From Humulus lupulus (taxonomy: Eukaryota; Streptophyta; Magnoliopsida; Rosales; Cannabaceae), in the NCBI RefSeq assembly GCF_963169125.1, contig NC_084798.1, positions 102,255,970 through 102,319,969 on the forward strand: 64,000 nt of DNA, written 5' to 3'. The translations under genes were made by a program, and so were the position numbers. This document shows positions 22,944 through 33,354 of the stretch, piece by piece (the stretch's first letter is position 1; every line of letters begins with the position of its first letter). Below the pieces are notes generated by a model. The model saw only the letters and a program-made list of their open reading frames with translations, made no database searches and was not told where the DNA came from.

Positions 22944-23533
22944 TGTTATCCAAAAAACATGCATGAATGACGTGGCAAGTGATTTCCGGGGACTTGGCTG
23001 ACACTTGGCAGAATTTTGCTAGGGTATCGACCAGAAGAGATATTATAAGCAAAAGGCAGTTGAAGCTTACCTGCGACCAGTATGGTCGCAGGTTCCGCGT
23101 GCCTCGCGATACTTTTATAAAGATCTTGGTCAATCTCGAAATTGACTCCCATGATTTCCTGAGTATTCGATTATTTTGGAAAGAATATCTGTAACAAATT
23201 AATGTAATCCCCCTTGAGCCTATAAATAGAGAAAGATAGCTCAAGGAAGGGACTTTTGGCTTTCAAATTATTTGAGACTAGAGTGATTCTATTTGATACA
23301 TTGTCTTGTTCTTCAGAAGTGAGTGAAACTCATTGAACCCTAGTTCTTTGATCACTATTTTGAATCCTAGAGCAATAACAATTCAAGTGGACGTAGGTTA
23401 TTACCAGATTCTGGGGCCGAACCACTATAAACTTTTGTGTTCCTTATTTTTTCATCATCATATTCTTTCCAACGTGTTTGTCCACATCAAGCATATTTGA
23501 CTCCGTGTCAGTTGGCCAAATTCAGGGTCAACA
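22944..23533 (+). repeat. 3' LTR of element B
   Basis: 590 bp, TGTTATCC to GGGTCAACA, paired with 11870-12459. The U3 inverted repeat at 23069-23093 is perfect here: arms ACCTGCGACCA and TGGTCGCAGGT, loop GTA. TATA box at 23221-23229. Confidence 0.95.
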
Positions 23534-24280
23534 GGCCAGCAGCATTCTAACAAAAACACTAAGTTCCATACGAGTAGTTTGAAAAATTGATTGAAAAGCG
23601 GAAGTAAAAAGTTTTTTGGGAAAAGCTTTTTCGACTCCGAATGGGCAGGAAAAACCCATATTTTCACCTAGCTTAAAAATTGAATTTTTACTTCGATTTT
23701 ACGCCCTAAATCTACAATCTCGACTACCAAACTGGATCCTAACTCCTACGAAACAATATTTCACTACCCTATTAATCATCTGTCAACATGCAAACAATCC
23801 CCATACATTTTCACCCAAGAACACGAAGGGGTTCACAGATAAAAACACGCATAAGGCAGTTTCGAATAGCAACTCAAAGGACAAGAAAATTTGTGAAACT
23901 CACTCAGATAAAGATTGAAGTCCGAAGGTGAGAGCTGTCGAACGTCTGAGTATAGATGGTTGAAAATTTCTGGGCTCTGGGGCGCAAGTTCTTCAGCGTT
24001 CTTCAAGAAGGCAAAAGTAAGTAAAAGGTAAAAATTGTAACTTGAGGGTTATTTATGAAGACCAAGGCACATTAAAAGAGGCAATCATGAGTTACTTTTT
24101 CTAAGTATGGGGAAGTGGAATGGCCGTCGGACACACTCTTGGGAAACTGAAAGGACCTGATTAGACATGATTGGTCACCTTTTTTGAGAAGGCACTGGTG
24201 GTTCTGACAGATGTCGTGGGGTTCGAAAAGTCAGTTTCCTAAGTTTACTTATTGCTGGTTGCGATAAATATACTTGAGGG
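23534..24280. other. Resumed 3' region of element A, with the promoter side of its antisense gene
   Basis: After B, this segment aligns with the pre-LTR region of B (22160 onward). On the minus strand it carries a TATA-like CATAAATAAC near 24050, a leader exon ending at 23904 and a donor GTGAGT at 23903-23898. The 5'-UTR intron then continues across B to the acceptor at 11784. Excluding B and one TSD copy the intron is about 450 bp, matching B and C. The PPT at the right end is eroded to CTTGAGGG. Confidence 0.68.
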
Positions 24281-24903
24281 TTTATCCAAAAATGCTATTG
24301 ATGGCATGGCAAAGATTACTTACACATGGATTGACACGTGGCAGAATTGAAGGGTAATTGAGCTGTTCAGCTATCGACCAGAAGCGCGCCTCATCGTCAG
24401 TGTTAATTTTTGATACGACCAGGCTGATTGTGAAGCCTGGTTTATTTCTTTCTTAAGTTGTAATCTAATATTAACAGCATTTGGATATTTCTCCATAATT
24501 ATCCTTGATACGCGATTATTAAGGAAAGATAGGACACGTTAGCATGTGTAACCCTCCTTGAGCCTATAAATATGCATGAAATAGCTCAAGGAAGGGACTT
24601 TTGGATTTCATTAGTCTTTCTTTGCTTAAGATTGAGAGAAAAAGAGCTAAAGGGAGTTGTTTACCGTCTGATTGTATTACATTTAAGGTTTGTGAAATTC
24701 AAGACCCCTGGTTCTTAGATCACGACTTTAAGATTTAATAATAACAATATCGCTAAGTGGACGTAGGTCATTACCAATCACTGGGGCCGAACAACTATAA
24801 TTTTTTGGTGTTTTTTCCTTTCCATTAGATTATCTTTTCAAGTGTTGTTCTATATCTTGTCGTATATTTGACTCCGTGTCATTGGCTAATTCGAGGGTCA
24901 ACA
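24281..24903 (+). repeat. 3' LTR of element A, 5' end eroded
   Basis: Begins TTATCCAAAAATG without the expected TG, and ends TTCGAGGGTCAACA. TATAAATAT lies near 24566 in the same context as in B. Body and end are similar to the B and C LTRs but clearly more diverged than B's two LTRs are from each other. Confidence 0.85.
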
Positions 24904-26247
24904 TGCTTCAGCAAGTGCTAGAACTGAAGTAGTCATTGGTAAACTGGCTAACTTGTCCATCCAATCAAGTCTATTAAGATGAAGATTTTAGAAGAGGCAC
25001 ACAATACCCCATACTCAGTACACCCAGGGTCGACCAAGATGACTCATGACTTTATGGCATTGTATTGGGGGTCAGGAATGAAAAAGACGTAGTAGAATAT
25101 GTGACTAAATGCTTAGTATGCCAGCAAGTGAAAGCAGAACATCAGCGGCCTGCAGGCTTATTGCAACCGCTTAGTATTCGAGAATGGAAGTGGGAAGACA
25201 TAGCCATGGACTTTGTGACAGGATTGCCATGAACAAATAAGCATCACGACTCAGCTTGGGTAGTAGTAGATAGACTAACCAAGTTAGCTCACTTCCTGCC
25301 TGTCAAGACTACATACACAGCGAACTAGTACACATACATTTATGTACAAGAAGTAGTACGATTGAATGGAATCCCTAAAACCATAGTATCCGATAGAGGA
25401 TTGGTGTTTACATCGAGATTTTGGGGAAGCTTGCTGCAAGCCATGGGTACCAAGTTAAGTCTTAGTATGACATTTCATCCTCAAACTGATGGTCAGTCCG
25501 AGTGTACCATACTGATTATAGAGGATATGATGCGCGCTTGTATACTTGACTTCGAAGGATCATGAAGTAAGTATTTTCCATTGATAGAGTTCTCCTACAA
25601 CAATAGCTAGCAGTGAATGATCGGTATGGCACCCTATGAGTTACTTTATGGAAGGAGGTGTCGATCGCCATTACACTGAGACAAGGTAGGAGAAAGGCAA
25701 CTTCTTGGACTCGAAGCTGTTAGAGAGGCTCAGGATGTAGTAGCGCTGATTATAAAGCGTATGCTCGCTGCTTAGAGCCAGCAGAAAAGTTATGCAAATG
25801 CCAAGCGGCGTGATGTGGAATTCAAAGTCGAAGATCAAGTCTTCTTAAAAATATCTCCTACGAAAGGTGTGAAGCGGTTTGGGAAGAAAGGCAAACTTAG
25901 TCCCCAGTTTATAGGTCCTTTTAAATATTGGACAAGGTGGGAACAGTTGCATATAGATTAGCCCTACCGTCAGCTCTAGCAGATAGCCACAATGTGTTTC
26001 ACATCTCGATATTGTGTAGATATGTGCTAGACCCATCTCACGTCCTCAAGTACGATACGATAGCACTCAAGAAAGACTTGAGTTACGAGGAATGACCGAT
26101 TAGCATCCTAGATAGAGGGATGAAGGAATTGTGGTCTAAGAGTATTCCGATAGTCAAGGTCCTATGGAGTAGTAGTTCTGAAAGGGAGGCAGCGTGGGAG
26201 TTGGAGGGAGACATGTTAGCAAGTTATCCAGAATTGTTTGGTAAGTA
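24904..26247 (+). pseudogene. Integrase and chromodomain of chromovirus E1
   Basis: Readable pieces include [38 protein letters not shown] (second catalytic Asp), FHPQTDGQSE (catalytic Glu), SYNNS and the C-terminal SRYV-type segment. A chromodomain follows at about 26097-26246, with ISILDRGMKEL, SIPIVKVLW and AAWELEGDML. The chromodomain assigns the element to chromoviruses and is thought to direct integration to particular chromatin. Many stops and small shifts make it non-functional. Confidence 0.85.
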
Positions 26248-26284
26248 AATTTTGGGGACAAAATTCTTTTATGTAGGGGAGAAT

Positions 26285-26955
26285 TGTAGTGTTCTAGAAC
26301 TTTAACTTAGTTAGATAGTAGTAGTAGATAGCATTTGTTTGTAGTATGTTAGTTTTCGTGGATTTTGGTTCAAGTCGAGACTTAGTTGGAAACTCATATC
26401 AATAGTTATGGATTTTATAAGTTTTACCTATAGTATAGAAATATTAATTATAACATAAGGTTTGATTAATATTGCTGGTCTTAGAAATATTATTTATTAT
26501 AACCTAAGGTTTAGATAGAATTATTAAGAATGTGACACTTGTCATAATCATGTTTATTAAGGATTTAAGTATTTTTTGATGAATAGTTTAAATAAAGGAA
26601 AATCTAGAAGCTCTAGAACCTTCCAGTAGCTATTAGGATCACATTTTGACTCAGTCAAAGCTGTATAATCAATTCAAAATATGCTAAAAAAGTGCAAATA
26701 CGTGTTTGATATATTGCAGCTGTAGGGGCCGATATATCTCCTACGGGAGACACGAAAAACACATCGACTTTGCATGAATGAACGAACAGGTCTCTGGATA
26801 TAGGTTTACGCGATATATCGCCCAGGGTAGGAGATATATCGCCCCTGACATGTATTTTTTTTGGAAGCTTGAGGTTTTTAAATTTAAAAATAGCCTTAAC
26901 CACTTGGACTTGCCCTTGAACGATTTTGGCCAAGTTCTGGGCATCTGTTGAACGA
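26285..26955 (+). repeat. Truncated 3' LTR of chromovirus E1
   Basis: Starts TGTAGTG after the PPT-like TAGGGGAGAAT (26275-26285) and follows the E2 LTR to about position 600. It carries several GATATATC-type palindromic motifs (26729-26736, 26811-26820, 26832-26841). It stops abruptly at about 26955, where Tat antisense-gene sequence starts. Confidence 0.82.
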
Positions 26956-27503
26956 ACTCCTCGTGAGATCAATTATCTATTTGATCAAAAATCAAACCCA
27001 AAACTAAACAACATTGGTTTCTTTCTTTTTTATCATCAAGAAACCAATTGGTCCTTTCTCACCGATACCACCAAAAAATCCAACGTGGGCCAGTACCAGA
27101 AGGATTACTTCCTTACAACCGACTTGGTCGCAGATAACCTGTCCTTTACCTAGGGAGGTAATTTCGCTACCATAGTTGTTTTGCTTAATTGACACCTTCT
27201 ATTCCTTTTTTATTGCTTCCTCTTTCTATTTTATTAATTTAGAACCATGGAATCGACCTGCTCCAACCAAGAAATGCACAATCGAGCTAAAATTTTGGCA
27301 AGCTTAACGGATGTAAAAAAAAAGCTGCAAGTACTTGGTAAGTCAGTCATCTACAACCTCACCAGGAAACTAAGGATTCAACAATAGAGAGTGCCATTGG
27401 TAGTGGAACTAATGAACAAGCACCCTTCGAACAGCCTCGGGTTGTATCCCAACCATCCAGGCCTTGAATAACAGACGTCAATATTAGGGAAGCAAGAGCG
27501 GCC
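26956..27503 (+). pseudogene. Fragment of a Tat antisense gene (element G), first part
   Basis: TPREINYLFDQKSNP, GFFLFYHQETNWSFLTDT and KKSNVGQYQKDYFLTTDLVADNLSFT match the exon 1 end of the antisense genes in A, B and C. The conserved intron follows, with donor at 27158 and acceptor at 27241-27242 (85 bp), then exon 2. The gene is on the plus strand, so the parent Tat element was on the minus strand. Sequence is cut at 27503 by solo LTR H and resumes at 32890. Confidence 0.78.
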
Positions 27504-30500
27504 TGTAATGCCCCGCATTTTGGGCACCTATTAGAATCTAAGAACGGGGTGGTGAGTTGTGTATGAATATCATTGAATAATAATATAAGCTTCAAAAGAA
27601 AATTTCATGTTGCTAATGTTAGCCAAAGTGTGAAATGTGTTGGTTGGTGACAAACTGAGCATTTCGGTCCCACCTCGAAATGGAAATCCTAATCAGGTAA
27701 ATATTTGGATAAATTATTATCTGAGAAGCTTAATTATGGAAATATATTATAGGGCATTAAATCAATTTAAATTTGTATGAAAAATCTCTAAAAATGCATT
27801 TTTGTGAAAAATGCAAATTTAGCCAAAAATGAGATTTTGGCTAATTAAATTACATGAGTTATAAATATAGGAGTGTGACCACTTAAATTAAATTGCAATG
27901 TATGTTTAATTTGATTTAATTACCGTAGGTTAATACTTCAATTTGGTGAAGTAAGAAGAAAATTACTACATGGTAACTTTTAGAAAAATACACCATTAAG
28001 CTTAGAATTAATTCAAAAATAAAACGAAGTTAATTAGGATTAGTGAAGGGCGGCAGCAAGGGGGTAGTTAGTAATTTTAAGTTATATTTTTACAACATAT
28101 AAAAGGGTAAAAAGTCAAATGGTCTTCATTTTTATCAAAACAAAACTTTGGCCTTAAGTTTTCCCTCTATTTCCTCTCAAGCTTGGCCGACTGCTCTAGC
28201 TCTTTGCCTCTGAATTTTTTTTTCACAAATCCTTACCCAAACTCTCAATGTCTTATATCCTTCCCTCTGTACGCATAACCCTAAGTCTCTTAGTATTTGT
28301 TTGAAGCTAAGGAAAATCTATACAAGCTAGACCATCTAAAGGTAAAAAGTGCAAGAGGTAACCCAAGTTCATTCAAAGGTATACAAGTTTTTTATGGTCA
28401 CCTCCATCATATTTATCTATTGTCAAAGTTTTGAGATTTTTTAGTTTTGTGCTCTTAGATGATCTTGTTAGCTTGAGTAATCTGATTTTTGGGCTAGTGG
28501 GGTAATATGTAGATGAAAGGCTGAGCAAATCAGTAAAAGTGCTAGAGGTCACCCAAGTTCAATAAAAAGATCTATGAGAGGTATATGGTCACCTCCATCA
28601 TATTTATTCTGGGATTTTACATAATCTGTCATATTTGAGCTGTTTGATGTGTTTAAATCTATTTTTGGAACAATATTAATGTTTGTTTGTTGGTGGTCAT
28701 ACATGCATGGGTGTTTGGATAATTATTTAGTGATGTAACCCAACATTCCATAGGCAAACTATGATTTTATGTGAAGAAAATGTTTAAGACTTGACTTCCA
28801 ATGCGTCAAGCGAGACATGTATTGTAACGTCCCAAAATTCATAATTAGGGTGTCAGGAGGGAATTTTTGGAAATTATATGCAATATTATATTATTTTATT
28901 GAATGATTACGTGATTATGTGAATTACATGAGTTATATTATGATATGATTGCTTATGCGTGTTTGTGTGTATTAAATACACTTGTGTGCCCATTTTCGTT
29001 AGAAATGGAGTTTTCGTAATTTTGACCCGCTAAGAGTATATCTATAATTATATATGCTATGTGATTAACAAAACATTATTATGTGGGTATATTTTAGATA
29101 TTCGACACGAGGCGATCCTAGTGAGAAATTTAGCAGTAAAGTCACAACGGGGATAAATACTCGGCTCGGGGTGAGCCTAGGGGTATTTTGGTAACTTGGC
29201 AAGTTACTGGAGTTTATTGGATAATGGGAATCAATATGGTGGGTATTTGAGCTTAATGGATTCAAGTGGAAATATGTCGCGTAATTGGAGGTCAATGGGA
29301 TATTATGCTAAAGAATACTATTTTTCCCTTGGGCTTACTATTGTGGTTTGATTGGAGGTGAGGGCAAATTGGTCACTTGAACAAGTGATGGATAAGTCTG
29401 ATTAAGGAAATAACAACCTAGTGCTTCACGTTTTGGGGCATTCTTCATTTCTCCTAGTTTCTCTCTAAAACTTGTGTTTAAGGCTCAACCACGAGATAAG
29501 CAAGTTGTTTGATTTTGATGGAATTAAGGAGATTCAAGGCTACTAGAGAGGGATTTAGCATCCTAGTTCAGCACTTAGCACCTGGGAATTCAAAATTTGA
29601 GTAGGTAAGAACCAATTACCCTATTTTTCATCTTATTGTTTTAATATTCTTGGATGAGTTGAGGTCAAGTTAAGTTCTTCTGATTTGAAGTTTCTAGGAA
29701 GTGTTGGAGTTGGATTTTGTTTGAAGAACGTGTCTGGATGGCCAATTAGATACTGAATTCTTGATTAGTACCATATAAGGTATGAATTATCATGGCTTCT
29801 TTTGCTTTTCTTGATGTTCTTGAGGAGTGTTTAAACTCTTGAGTAATTTTATGATTTTTGGTGTTTTTTGTTGAGTTTTTGATCCTTTGAGGTTCGGGTT
29901 TTGTTATAAAAGTGGTATGAGGTGTTTTTAGGTAAAAAATTTGATCTGAAAACTTGGTTTGGTGATTTTGAGGGCTTAGGTCGAATTGGGGCTAGTTTGG
30001 GACAAAAAATTTGCAGAAAATGCAACCCAGAATTATGGGTTCGCAACGTAGCGCCCCTTGCACTATGCAGGGGGAGCTTGGGGTGTCTCTGTCTAGTTGG
30101 GGCGCCCCTGCACTTGATTTGGGCACCCCTGCCCTATGCCTATTTCAGAATGATTCATTTTTAGGGCTTTGGAAGAACATGGGGGCTCGGGGGACGATTC
30201 CACCACCTCGTTTGGTAGAATTGGAGGTCCCGAGAGCACAAGAATGAGCCTACATTTTATTGTTTGGATTTAGTTCGTATCGACAGTACCATTTATGGTT
30301 GTTACTAGGTATATTGCAAGGCTCACGAAAGGATCGCACTCGAGGACATATCGAACATGATTGTAATCATGCCTTGGAATATCTATTTAAATATGAATGA
30401 GTGTTATGTCTAAATTGCATACTTGATTGAATTTGATCGAAAAGCTTGGCTTATAAGTCATGGTCGGCATAAGCATGTGGAACGCAAGTCGTTATGGCCA

Positions 30501-32889
30501 GGCCACCATGGAAGTGTGATATACACTAGTGTGGCTTTGAAGCCACTTGAATAAATAAAGTGCAATATGCACTTGTGTGACCCTATGGTCGCGTAATTGA
30601 GTTAGATGCCCACTTTAGTATGGTTATTAGTACTAAGCATGTTATTTATGAAACGTTAATTATCCATATCTGCTTGTTTAAGTTTTCCTTTTGAGCCTTG
30701 GCTCACCGGTGCTATATGGTCTAGGTAAGGGTAAAGAAATGTCGAACTATCCATGATTTGGAGAGCTACAGGGGTGGTGTGTACATATGCAGCTAGCTCG
30801 ACCTCCACAGTCGGGATTTCTATTGAGGAGCTAGGGTTGAGCACTAGTTTGTTGCTTAGGCTGGCCTCTCTTTTATATTCTTTTGAGTTGTAATTAACTT
30901 TTAAACTCTTTTTGGGATCCCATATACAAACTTAAACTTTTAATGGAAAATGACTACTTCTTTGACCAAAATATTTAATACCTAAACCATTACTTAATTT
31001 TATTTACATGTTTAAGTCCAAGTGACTCGCTTAATGAGTTACGCACTATCTTAAACACACAAGTGTAACGGTCTTATATTAGTAGGGCGTTACAAGTGTT
31101 AATCTGTTTCTATATTTTCTTAGTTGCATGATGTAGACTAGGAAGAGTAGATGTGCATAGTGTGTAGAATTGTAAAAAAATGCTTTGACATGGCTAAGTT
31201 GTGTTTTTTGCAAAATTGGTGTGCAATCTGGAAAATGGCTTTTCAAAAACTGTACAAAAAATAAACTTTGGAAAGTGAGTTCTATGGGTAAATTAATATT
31301 TTATTTACTGATTTTTGGAATGAAAATTATTTTGATATTGGTACACTTTCAAAGAAAAATATTAAAAAGGATGAAAAATACAAAATTTTAAAGATAGACA
31401 AAAAATTCTGGAAGCTCAAAATAGCTTCTAGACAACCATGTTTAGGAATTAATTTCACTAAGTAAAAATTGTTCAAATGATCTAATGTTTTGTATGGATA
31501 ATTTTTGCATGTCCTATTATGGGCCTACAAAATTTCAGACCTAAATAAGGAATCTGGATTTTATAAATTTCCGAAGTTCTAGAAAAAATAAATAAGTTTG
31601 CCCTGGACAGTTTTGAAGGGGGACATTTGGAAATAGTTTTCTCCAAGTAAAAATGATTATTTTTGTATAAAATTTGGCAAGGGACTTCTTGGAATAGTCG
31701 AGATTAGTTCTGCAATGGTTGAGAATTTTTAAAGTTATAGTTTTCAAAATATAATTTTCTAAACGAAGCAACTTAGAACTAAAACTAACGATATTTCACT
31801 CTTAGAAAAAAATGGGTAATTTTCTAAGGTGTTTGGCTAAGAAAATGTAATTTAATATTGGTAATTATACATTTGAGTTTCACACACTAAGTAATTATTA
31901 TGGTTAAAATGGATATTAGAAACTTAATAATTTATTAATTAATGGATTTGGTTTTAGAAAATTAAATTATCTTTTTAAAATAAAATAAAATTATCTCTTA
32001 ATTTCTCTTAAATAAACTAAACCTAATCAATATTTTTATAATTACTTCTTTAATCAATTAATTTATCAAACTTTATGATTAAGCCTACTTGGTCATTATG
32101 CAGATGGTTCCTACCCTTGACATAATTTGTATGGTTAGCTACCATGAAAATTTTCCAAGAGGTAAGTGAACCAGATAATCTAGGAGTTTCGATGAGCCGG
32201 TGTGGATCCGCCCTAGGTAACCGATGGTTACCCTTGAGAGGGATTCCTAAATTACATATCAGTGTAGCGACTTGAGTCTCCACTGTGATTTGAGTTGAGA
32301 TACTGGGGGATACTTTGGAAACTCCCAAATTGGCTTCTAGATTTATTGCATGTTACTTTTGCTTCTGCTTTGGTATGGAATTCTCTAGAGGGTTATGTTC
32401 TCAGTTTCTGGTAAAGGTGAGGTGATGTCGAACGCTTAGGCGTTCTTGAATTGTTTGATTAGGGACAAAATTTATCCTGAAACCTATGTTTGGTAAGCTA
32501 TGTGTTGCAAGCACAATGACTAGGTGATTGATTCTTTTTGCTTGTTTGTACTCTGTTTTGCTAGACTGATTCATTAAGCGTTTTCTCTTACATAGTTGCT
32601 CATGTAGTAGGTAAGAGCAAGGAAAAGCTGGGGCAACGAGAGCCATAGTTTGCCTGGGAAAGTGTATATGTGGCTCGACCTTAGGGGACTCTGCACTTTC
32701 AAAATTAATATTTTAATTATGTTCAAACTATTTTGGGTTGATACAAAGCTTTTATGTTTTCATGTTAACATTTTAGTGTGTGCACACCTTACATTTAAAA
32801 TTATTTTTTATATGGATTTTTGATACATTTTTTATGTTATAAATGTTTTAATTCCTCAAAATTAATGTTAGTATTTTTGGGTCGTTACA
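27504..32889 (+). repeat. Putative solo LTR H, about 3.1 kb, containing solo LTR I
   Basis: Begins TGTAATGCCCC and ends GGGTCGTTACA, flanked by CGGCC (27499-27503) and AGGCC (32890-32894), a 4/5 TSD. Without insert I it is 3114 bp. I find no PBS, PPT or gag-pol. Near 32600 there is a GTAGTAGGTAAGAGC segment like those near the ends of the D and I LTRs, so a chromovirus LTR on the plus strand is the best reading. A degenerate non-autonomous element is the alternative. Confidence 0.7.
28823..31094 (+). repeat. Putative solo LTR I, 2.27 kb, related to the LTR of element D
   Basis: Starts TGTAACGTCCC and ends GGGCGTTACA, compared with TGTAACGACCC and GGTGTTACA in D. Long stretches are collinear with D's LTR, including the GAGACGATCC/GAGGCGATCC region near 29110, the GATTCCA segment near 30200 and the CTCACGGGTGCTA-type segment near 30700. 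Flanks TGTAT and AGTGT match at only 3 of 5 bases, so the TSD is weak. No internal element sequence is present. Confidence 0.78.
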
Positions 32890-33147
32890 AGGCCAACCGA
32901 AAAAGTTGAACAAAAGATGTCTAAGGTGCCTGCTTTAGCAGACTATTCATCCTCAAAGGATGAAAATAATATTAGTAACTTTTCTTTAAATAGTATTAGT
33001 AGTTCTCTGTCAAACAATACGTTTTTTAAATAGCCCCTATTTTTATCGACATGTTCGATAAGGATGGAAATTTTAATGTATCGACCAGTAACTGTGAGGT
33101 ACAACATTCTGAGACAGGGGACTCTTATGTTAAGAGTAGGAGTTGTT
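32890..33147 (+). pseudogene. Fragment of Tat antisense gene (element G), second part
   Basis: Continues exon 2 after solo LTR H. A diverged form of the FDGDGNF segment is visible as FDKDGNFN near 33050, followed by SCGT-like residues equivalent to the exon 2 end in A, B and C. It stops near 33147, where minus-strand Copia sequence begins. Divergence is greater than between A, B and C. Confidence 0.6.
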
Positions 33148-33354
33148 GGGAATTTATGGCTATTATGCCTCTCATCTCATTACTCAAATTCAATAATCAT
33201 CGATATATAGACACACAAAGATGACATAGCCATCACAAGTCTTAGAGTATAAGCACTTGTTCACATTATTGTCTCTTAACCCATCTAAAACTATGGTTTT
33301 ATGAAGCTTCTCGTGTCATTTTCTCAGTTCTTGTTTTAATTTATACAATGATTT
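33148..33354 (-). pseudogene. Copia F reverse-transcriptase fragment, left of E2
   Basis: On the minus strand the sequence continues KSLY(K/G)LKQ, then WHEKLHKT-like and KTCDGYVIFVCLYIDD, the Copia reverse-transcriptase region through the active-site YxDD. It joins the piece right of E2 if E2 and one TSD copy are removed. Homology stops just after the DD box near 33195; 33148-33195 is unassigned. Confidence 0.75.

Larger units (their letters stand above)
11870..23533 (+). mobile_element. Complete Tat-type Ty3/Gypsy element B, inserted in element A
   Basis: An 11.66 kb element with two 590-bp LTRs, PBS, gag, protease, reverse transcriptase, two RNase H domains, integrase, a conserved spacer, an antisense gene and a PPT. 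The TSD is GACCA (11865-11869) and GGCCA (23534-23538), one mismatch. By manual reading the LTRs differ at roughly 22 of 590 positions. B landed inside the 5'-UTR intron of A's antisense gene. Dual RNase H plus an antisense gene places it in the Tat clade. Confidence 0.94.
5424..24903 (+). mobile_element. Tat-type Ty3/Gypsy element A, split by B and cut by Copia P
   Basis: Visible parts, in order: pol from just before reverse transcriptase (5424-8533), a conserved spacer, an antisense gene (9180-11778 on the minus strand), the antisense gene's 5' region (11779-11869, continuing at 23534-24280) and the 3' LTR (24281-24903). Element B occupies 11870-23533. Removing B rejoins a segment that aligns with the same region of B and C. 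A's 5' LTR, gag and protease must lie left of Copia P, outside the window. The right end GGGTCAACA abuts chromovirus E1 sequence, so A inserted into E1. Confidence 0.88.
24904..26955 (+). mobile_element. Chromovirus (Tekay/Del-like) fragment E1, interrupted by A and truncated on the right
   Basis: Collinear with E2 from about 39450 onward: end of the RNase H linker, integrase, chromodomain, PPT and the first 670 bp of the 3' LTR. The left part must lie beyond element A, outside the window. Compared with E2, roughly 160-190 bp are missing just after 24975. The right end joins antisense-gene fragment G. Confidence 0.87.

Noticed and set aside
24904..26247. Endogenous pararetrovirus (Caulimoviridae) as source of the polymerase fragments
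   Set aside because: Integrase and chromodomain are present and flanked by LTR ends and PPT, which is the chromovirus layout; no movement-protein motif was seen.
30011..30247. Plus-strand frames of 78-80 codons in solo LTR I
   Set aside because: Low-complexity text across palindromes, not kept in the related LTR of D.
27504..32889. H as a full-length autonomous retrotransposon
   Set aside because: No PBS, PPT, gag or pol, and no internal pair of LTRs; the only nested unit is the solo LTR I.
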